NCBI GenBank assembly: GCA_949130485.1
Contig: OX422184.1
Coordinates: forward strand, 3,657,204 to 3,721,203
DNA length: 64,000 nt
Source of the DNA: Agelas oroides
Lineage: Eukaryota; Porifera; Demospongiae; Agelasida; Agelasidae
Reading direction: 5' to 3'
The notes beneath the pieces are model-generated. The model was not told the origin of the DNA, did not search any database, and saw only the letters and a program-made list of their open reading frames with translations. Positions 46,535-64,000 of the stretch are shown here, in pieces. The number at the start of each line of letters is the position of its first letter. Position 1 is the stretch's first letter. A program made the translations under genes and the position numbers.

Positions 46535-47078
46535 TCTCCAACTCCGTAGCTCTCTTCCCTAGCACTCTCGATCTCTTCAATCTTTTTCTCCACTTGCGAT
46601 TATCACTGGCTCGATCCACCACCTGAAAGCGTGATGCTATTTATACAATTTCCGCAGTGAGTCTATTTTTAGAAGAGACTATTCTTCCAAACATGGTAAG
46701 CCATCTGTGTTTACAGCTGGCCGCACACGTTGAGGCGCGCGCCATTCAAGTGCACGTGATTCTGCTAAGGGGTGTCCGTGTACAATTTTACAAGAAACAA
46801 ATCAGTCGAAGACTAGACTTCAGTGAAATATCGTCTAGCCCCGAGTACAGTGCGAATCCTTCACAGAGGGTAGGTTTCAAGATGTCTCTAAGGGCACATA
46901 AGTCATTATACTACGCTTATATACCATGCCACACACATAAGGACTTGTAAACAGCCTAGGTCCTGAAAGCCCATGGTGGCTCCTAAATGTACGACTATTT
47001 TTCAATAAATTTTGAGGAATAGGAACTCTCTTTTTCACAGACGCTACAGACTTGTAGAGCTAGACGCCAACATTGAAG
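46535..47078. promoter_or_regulatory. Shared divergent promoter region of ras and G-gamma
   Basis: 544 bases separate the ras start codon (minus) from the G-gamma start codon (plus), including both 5' leaders. A GC-rich patch (TTGAGGCGCGCGCCATTCAA, about 46730) contains a palindromic GGCGCGCC core. No TATA box is evident. Confidence 0.55.
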
Positions 47079-47173
47079 ATGTCTTCGACAGTGATGCAAG
47101 CGCAAGTGGTCGTAGAGCAGCTACGTCACCAGGCATCGCTGGAGAGGGTTAGGGTCTCTGAAGCAAGTCATGA
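47079..47173 (+). CDS. gng: G-gamma exon 1
   Basis: 31 codons plus two bases, ending CATGA/GTAAGT. Encodes the G-beta-binding helix VVVEQLRHQASLERVRVSE. Confidence 0.88.
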
Positions 47174-49166
47174 GTAAGTTTTGCCTCATACTGTTTTCTT
47201 CCTCCCCAGGAATGATAGTTTGCACTAGCCTCATTCCCAGGGTATCCCTTAATAGCCTCGTTCCCAGGCTCTCTCCTCAAAAACGGGGGGAGGGGGGGAA
47301 GGAAAGTGCCTGGTAACATCCGCGGGAAAAGTTGTCGACTTTCGGTGCCTGGCTCTGGTGGTACCAGTCAGATTGCAGAATGAACCACGTGTACACGTGA
47401 TGTTTTGTCCATTTAGCAAAAAACTGTCAACTTGAAAGTAAACTTATAAGCAAGCACTACACCTCAAAAGTTGGTGAAAAACAGTTTTCGGATGTGCCAA
47501 AGGAGCCGCAAGTCCAAAAAGTCTAAGTTTACATGTAAAAAGTGTGTCACAAAACTCACCAGAGCTGTGGATGCCTCGAGGATGAAGAGCACAATTGTGA
47601 ATAGCTTGCACTGCTACTAGATATAGTACTGATATTGCATGGCAGCATATTAAATCACATGACAATTATTACTGAAGTGGGAGTGTCCTATGTTGATCAC
47701 ATGAATGATGGCACACCAGAAGTCAACAGCTTTTCTTGTGGATGTTACCAGGCTCTCTCCTCCTCCTGATTTTGAGGAGAGAGCCTGGGAACGAGGCAAA
47801 CTCCTTAGTCTATTGAGCTTGAGGTGGGAGAGAAATAATCTAGCATGTTAGACTAGCTCCCTGTCTGTGCTCCAATGAAAAATCTATACCCTTAACCCCT
47901 TCCTTCTTTATTTTGTTTTTTGAGGTTGTGGGTAGGGAAAGTGGGAGGTAGGGGGGAGGGTGGGGGGATACTAGGAACAAGGCTGTATGTTCATCATAGT
48001 TGTTACTTGTTGTCGATCCATGTGTGTGCATGTCAGTGTTGGATACAACTAGTTATTGGTAGGTATTTTACAAGTATGCATTATCAAACCCTGACGGTGC
48101 TCTTTGAACAGTGATGTGCAAGTAAACTACACAGCTGACATCTCTACTCAGAACTGCCTTCTTTGAATTCTTTCTAAGCAATGATACCAAATATGGGTGT
48201 CCATCATAACAGTGTAGCCTCATTTGCTGTTTTTATTCTTTGGTTTGTGTTGACATATCACACAAGAGGGGAAGAAAGAAGAAAGAAGGAAGGCCTATGA
48301 ACAACTTATCGTGTAAATCTCGTCAGGTGGCATGGACAAAAGGAGAATTAAGGGGGAAGGGTCGGTATTTGTATGACATATGAACATACCTTTCATTACT
48401 AGGAATTTTCCATAAATTCCTGTGATAAGAATAGAATAATCCTCAGACTCACTTTTAGGTTAGTCTCGTTCCCAGACCCTCCCAGAAAATCAGAAAGGAG
48501 GGTCTGGTAAACAGGGTGGGGTGGAAGTGTACACAGTGGAATGTCAGGAATTTTAATAATTCCTGATCTTCCATAGCCAGTTGAGCTTTCTGCTGAACCA
48601 GACACTTGCAAAAGTGTTCTAATCTTTCCTGCTTGGTGTTCACAGCTTTCTAAAACGAGGCAGAAACTCAACGATGACTCTTGTACGGTTAGCATTCCCA
48701 ATAAACGCACATCAAAATGCTAGTCAAAAGTTGATCGGAAGTGTACCTGCACCAGGCATAGTGTACACTTCCACCCCAGCCCATTTACCAGACCCTCCTT
48801 TCTGATTTTTTTGAGGGTCTGGTTCCGAGACTACATTTAGATCTAGTCCATAGTTACTTGTATTTATGGTTGAGCAACAACATCTACCTGAAGTTCGCCT
48901 GACATTATGATTTAAGTATTCCCAGGCATTCCCCGTTCTTTTGTTGCTCTTCTGCTCTTCTATGTATTACTGTCAACAATAAACAGGGAAAGCCTGAAAC
49001 AAGACACACAACCTAGTAAAAAAAACTAACTCTTTATGCCATTTTTTTTTGTGTGTTTTGTTTCAGTTTGGTTCAGTATATTGCAGCCAACGAGCCTGAA
49101 GACCCCCTGGTGCATCCAAGTGATGTGAATCCTTTTAAGGATAAGCGGCAGTGTGTCATCTTGTAG
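47079..49166 (+). CDS. gng: G-protein gamma subunit (two exons)
   Basis: Exon 1 is 47079-47173 and exon 2 is 49067-49166, joined in phase 2 to 64 residues: MSSTVMQAQVVVEQLRHQAS, LERVRVSEASHDLVQYIAAN, EPEDPLVHPSDVNPFKDKRQ, CVIL. The VEQLR..A...R..VS.A....L.Y coiled helix, the EDPL turn, the NPF motif and the CAAX box CVIL are all those of heterotrimeric G-protein gamma. CVIL predicts geranylgeranylation. It binds G-beta and anchors it at the membrane. The intron (47174-49066) carries two TIR elements. Too short per exon for frame scans. Confidence 0.92.
47253..47797. mobile_element. TAGCCTCG family TIR element (long)
   Basis: The left end TAGCCTCGTTCCCAGGCTCT (then CTCCTCAAAA) is inverted at the right end (TTTTGAGGAG, then AGAGCCTGGGAACGAGGC). 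About 545 bases; no transposase. In the G-gamma intron. Confidence 0.85.
48461..48833. mobile_element. TAGTCTCG family TIR element with 70-base arms
   Basis: The arms hold TAGTCTCGTTCCCAGACCCT, then AGAAAGGAGGGTCTGGTAAA and GGTGGAAGTGTACAC, all inverted at the right end. About 373 bases, in the G-gamma intron. Confidence 0.88.
49067..49166 (+). CDS. gng: G-gamma exon 2
   Basis: Acceptor TTTGTTTCAG. LVQYIAANEPEDPLVHPSDV then NPFKDKRQCVIL and TAG. NPF and the CAAX box are diagnostic. Confidence 0.93.
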
Positions 49167-49340
49167 AGTATTTCATGAACACAAGACTGTTTTTTACAAT
49201 TGTTGTAAACTTTCAGTATCATTCTCATTGCACTGTGTGTAAAAAGTACTCTATAGATCTAACAGCAATATTATGAAATTTTGAATTGACGGTTAATTAG
49301 ATCGTCTACTGCGCATGCGCGGTTTGGGTGTGTCGGATCA

Positions 49341-49352
49341 GCGGCCATTTTG
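49341..49352. promoter_or_regulatory. YY1-like core promoter motif of the ZC3H gene
   Basis: GCGGCCATTTTG contains the YY1 core (CAAAATGGCCGC on the other strand), which is typical around transcription starts of TATA-less animal genes. It lies 362 bases before the ATG at 49714 and just after the G-gamma stop. Confidence 0.45.
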
Positions 49353-49713
49353 TTAGACCACAAAGGATTTGGAGTAGGTGGATTTTTCACAGTCAGTACA
49401 CCACAGCTGTAGTTTGTTCCATGAAACACACTCCTTTTTCTTCCCACTTGTAAGGAGTGTATCTACAGAGCGAGGGACAGCAAGCACGTACGGAGTAGCT
49501 ACTAAACACGCAGTGTAACCCACCCTTGGTACTTGATCGTGTGTATTAACTATTCAGTAGTTTGAATAGTCAACCAGCCAGGGAACCGTAGCAGTATAAG
49601 GGGGCAAGGACAGCCTTCACATGAACTAAGTGTCCGGGAGTTTGTAGTCCCGGGAAAGTTGTCCTTTTTGGACCGTTTTTTGCCCGTTTTCACCCAACAA
49701 ATTTGACCCTTTC

Positions 49714-61167
<11,454 letters not shown>

Positions 61168-61781
61168 TACCATTGGATTTGATTCTCGGTTGGACACAGG
61201 ATCACTCTCTTTTTGCAGAGGTTTGTAAGATGCACTTTTTCTTTCCTTGTTGTACCTCAATTCAGTGTGATGCCTTGCACAGAGTGTGGCATCGTAAAAT
61301 TGGCTTATATTGCATGTTTGCAATGTCGGCCTTTTTTCTTTGTATGAAGATTTGATGTTCAATATCATGTTTTCCTCAATAATTTCAAGGTTTCAGTGTC
61401 CACTACAAATATATCGGCGGACAAAAAAATTTGATCTTAAAGCTTGGATAGACCCCACCTCATGTAAAATAATTTATCAGAGAGTCGGTAGACTCTCTAT
61501 GTAGGGATGGCGCCGACGCGCAATATATGCAATACTTAAGCAAAAGCCGTATAACTTCACCACAAACACGCTAAAAGCTTATTTAAGCGCCCAGGCTTCC
61601 TCTTTGAGTGACTTTGTGATCAGCAAGACTCATATAAGTGGCCAAAAGCCACGCGGAAGACAGCTAAACGCAAAAGTGTGCGGTCATGAAAGTGCCATTT
61701 TTCGTATTCTTTCTTTCTTTCTTTCTTTGTTCAGACCACTTTTAAAACAACGATAACTCCAAAACGGCTCAAGCACTCACC
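61168..61781. other. 3' flank of the zc3h4-like gene
   Basis: Probable 3' UTR followed by spacer. A short (TTTC)n tract is at about 61710-61728. No gene seen. Confidence 0.4.
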
Positions 61782-61880
61782 TTGATTTTAGCACGAAATT
61801 GATGCTCATCACAGCGTGCAGCTTCCCAACCACTAAGCGTCTTCATAGCTTCAAATTCACCCTGGTCAACAAAAGCCATT
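61782..61880 (-). CDS. First-exon candidate (MAFVDQGEFEAMK...)
   Basis: On the minus strand ATG at 61880 opens 33 codons, MAFVDQGEFEAMKTLSGWEA then ARCDEHQFRAKIK, ending at a perfect phase-0 donor (AAG/GTGAGT). Upstream is AAAATGGCGTCC, a YY1-type initiator with its own short uORF. Composition looks coding. The family is not recognised, and no downstream exon could be placed in the 600 bases before the zc3h4-like stop, so the rest would lie in or beyond that gene on the opposite strand. It could also be chance. Confidence 0.35.
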
Positions 61881-61950
61881 CACAACACTCTGAGGCTGCT
61901 GTCCGTTGCTTAGGACGCCATTTTATAATTTTGTACGCATGCGTACACAA

Positions 61951-62001
61951 AGTCTCGTTCCCAGACCAAAGACCACGGTCATTGGTCTGGAAGCGAGACT
62001 A
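61951..62001. repeat. Minimal TAGTCTCG family foldback
   Basis: AAGTCTCGTTCCCAGACCAA, short centre, TTGGTCTGGAAGCGAGACTA. Flanks share GTACACA. At 51 bases it is the smallest copy. Confidence 0.8.
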
Positions 62002-62014
62002 GTACACAGGCGAA

Positions 62015-62092
62015 ATGGCCAGCGGGCAGTACGCATGGCTAGCACGGACTTTTCCCCCCGCGGCATTGGGCAAGGCTTATGAACACCACGTA
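62015..62092 (+). CDS. First-exon candidate (MASGQYAWLART...)
   Basis: ATGGCCAGCGGG opens MASGQYAWLARTFPPAALGK and AYEHHV, then GTAG/GTAAGG as donor. It faces away from the candidate at 61880 with 134 bases between the two ATGs. No family is recognised and no second exon is found before the window ends. Confidence 0.3.
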
Positions 62093-62397
62093 GGTAAGGC
62101 GCTACCTACTTGTAGCTACACTAAAAACAGCCAACTCACCGCTTTAGTGAAGCTAGGATGGTCAGTTGTCAGTATGATAGTTTTCTGTGCTGCAGCTGGT
62201 CAGTCGTCATGACAACTGAATCATGAAATTGGTTTCACAAAGTTTGGTAGGGAGAGCGGTTGGCCCTTTATCAGGTTCTAGCTGGCTATATTACTCATTA
62301 TTATTACATGCCTGGAACTACTACTAAACTGTCAACACCGTTTCAAGTTCTGGTGTTGTGGTTACACTTGAAATATTCTTCTTAGGCTTAGGTCTAA

Positions 62398-63185
62398 CTG
62401 TAACTGAGATTAACATCAAAAAAGTACAGAAACAAGACTTAAAAACATTAAAAATGTAAAAAGATGTAGGGATGGCATGCCAAAAAGTATACAAACAAGG
62501 TAGGGATGATAGCATAAAAGCAAAGGTCAACATAAAGGCAATGCCCCATCCCTACATCTTTTTCACACTGCAGTTATGACAGTGTATTGGAGGTCTCTAT
62601 AAAATGTACAACAACCTTACTGGCAGTTCTTGAAGGGCATAGCTGTAACCTTGTTCTCAGGCCACTTTCCTCCTCCCACATGGCCTGGGTTCTGGACTCC
62701 AAACCCTTCGAAAGGGCAAGAAGGGTCTGGGGTCCAGATTGCAGTGTAGTCTAGCAGCATGGGATATGTGGTGTATGTGTACCTTGTCGGAAGCTATGCA
62801 TGTAGCGACCAGGTAGCTTTTGATGCTGACATGCTATTTGTAGTAACAGTGGAACCCTTGTTGGCATTTAATATTGTATACGGACCGCTTATACAACCTA
62901 GACACCGAGCTGAAGTGAGCTGCAGGACTGCATGGTCATATAGTAAGTGCTGTAGTATTTAAAAACTCAAGTAGTTGGTGCTCATTTACAGCATATTAAC
63001 TCCACAGATGTTGCAGGTTTAGGTTTCAAGCATGCTGTCTAACTGCAGTGTGAAAAAGATGTAGGGATGGGGCATTGCCTTTATGTTGACCTTTGCTTTT
63101 ATGCTATCATCCCTACCTTGTTTGTATACTTTTTGGCATGCCATCCCTACATCTTTTTACATTTTTAATGTTTTTAAGTCTTGTA
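62398..63185. repeat. Large inverted repeat with GTAGGGATG units
   Basis: The left arm 62420-62574 and right arm 63045-63185 are near-perfect inverted copies (AAAGATGTAGGGATGGGGCA, TTGACCTTTGCTTTTATGC, GGCATGCCATCCCTACATC). Each arm is itself opened and closed by AAAAGATGTAGGGATGG in opposite directions, so each is a TIR element of about 130 bases, inserted twice in opposite orientation. Confidence 0.8.
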
Positions 63186-63514
63186 TACTGTAGGAATAAT
63201 CAGTATAAGCATGGCATACAAGACTGAGAAACCAGGGTGGCCAGCCTAATAAATGTTGAGTTAGCCCCCTCTAATGTGGGAATACTCCTTTAAAAAATGT
63301 GTTTCAGAAACTGCTGAACATTTAAGATTTTCAAATATCTAATCCAGTACTAACTCATAATTTTGGGTTAGGCCACTCTGGTTCTTGCCCTTTAATTATG
63401 CATTATAGCAAAGGTAATGTGTGATGACGTACGTTACAAGGCAAAAAGAGTGGCAATCGATCAAGAGAAAGGCTGGCTGTTGCCAAGCATGCATCAAACC
63501 GAGGACACCTGTCA

Positions 63515-63590
63515 GCCTTGTCTCCAGGCCTTCCTTGCCTCAAGCGATCTAAAACTTGAGATAGGGAAGGCCTGGGATCAAGGTTAACTG
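63515..63590. repeat. TAGYCTCG family, degraded copy
   Basis: CCTTGTCTCCAGGCCTTCC and GGAAGGCCTGGGATCAAGG form an inverted pair around 35 bases. Termini altered (CCTTG for CCTCG). Confidence 0.65.
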
Positions 63591-63635
63591 ACCTACAACA
63601 ACCAGCAGCCTCACAATCCTCCAATATGTCCTGCA

Positions 63636-63693
63636 TAGCCTCATACCCAGGCTCCACCATGATTATCTGGGGAGGAGCCTGGGTATGAGGCTA
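63636..63693. repeat. TAGCCTC foldback with perfect 8-bp target duplication
   Basis: TAGCCTCATACCCAGGCTCC and GGAGCCTGGGTATGAGGCTA, centre ACCATGATTATCTGGG. The flanks repeat GTCCTGCA (63628-63635 and 63694-63701). The arms carry compensatory changes (CATACC against GGTATG), so they stayed matched while diverging from the other copies. Confidence 0.9.
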
Positions 63694-64000
63694 GTCCTGC
63701 ATTGATGTTGAGTTAATTAGTGACATGAATGATGACTTTAAATGTTATAAGTTAATGTTATTGAGTTAATTGAATGATACTTAATGTTTTGTTGTTCGAG
63801 CCCGGCGGGTCAAAATTTTTCCATTTTCAAAAAAAATTAAATTTGATCATGTGATTGAATTAATGCACATGCGCACGTGGCTTCGTCACAGATGGCTCGT
63901 TTGGCTCAGCATGAAAGTCGTTCGGGTCCAGTTTGTCATTTCTACCTGGAAAAGGATTGGTCATGAGACTTTTTTTTTTTTTTTTTACCGGCCACCCGGC

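Larger units (their letters stand above)
62575..64000. other. Right-edge spacer
   Basis: Repeats only: a degraded TAGYCTCG copy at about 62650-62755, another at 63515-63590, a clean one at 63636-63693, and a poly-T run at about 63970-63987. No gene is supported. Confidence 0.45.

Overview
The window is nuclear DNA of an early-branching animal. Short exons with GT-AG introns encode metazoan protein families (Ras with a CAAX tail, a G-protein gamma subunit, a ZC3H4/6-type CCCH zinc-finger protein, and ROCO, ZU5 and death domains). The introns and spacers are packed with short foldback and inverted-repeat DNA elements and microsatellites. A demosponge is my best guess, because death-domain, ROCO and ZU5 multidomain genes are abundant there. 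This is inference; a cnidarian or other early-branching animal is possible.

Layout. (1) 1-1078 (+): the last exon of a gene entering from the left, encoding a death domain whose frame breaks once. (2) 4425-5120 (+): a one-exon protein ending in a TRAF/MATH-like C-terminal half, with two NF-kB-type palindromes upstream. (3) 5121-13669: mostly repeats. (4) 13670-33354 (+): about 21 exons joined by matching splice phases and best read as one gene with the order ankyrin repeats, TKL-type kinase, a second almost identical kinase exon, Roc-COR GTPase, death domain, helical region, ZU5, UPA-like region, a linker of tiny duplicated exons, death domain. I know of no described protein with this full order. 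It looks like parts of DAPK/LRRK and UNC5/PIDD-type receptors in one chain. (5) 34003-46534 (-): a complete ras gene in five exons, with introns full of transposons, among them a Crypton-like tyrosine recombinase gene inside long inverted repeats. (6) 47079-49166 (+): a two-exon G-protein gamma gene, head to head with ras about 0.54 kb apart. (7) 49714-61167 (+): a six-exon ZC3H4/6-like gene in which three introns have (CA)n running straight into the 3' splice site. (8) 61168-64000: repeats and a possible divergent pair of first exons.

The left 33 kb therefore holds candidate innate-immunity or cell-death signalling genes: two death-domain genes and a TRAF-like gene. The right half holds conserved housekeeping signalling and RNA-processing genes. 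The abundant repeats are a hAT-like family (termini TAGYCTCG...CGAGRCTA) with perfect 8-bp target duplications at three copies, TA-flanked CACTGTAAAA elements, a GTGACAGTCCC palindromic family and a GGGAAACTTTCG family. Exon boundaries were placed by eye from splice consensus and phase; no transcript data were used.
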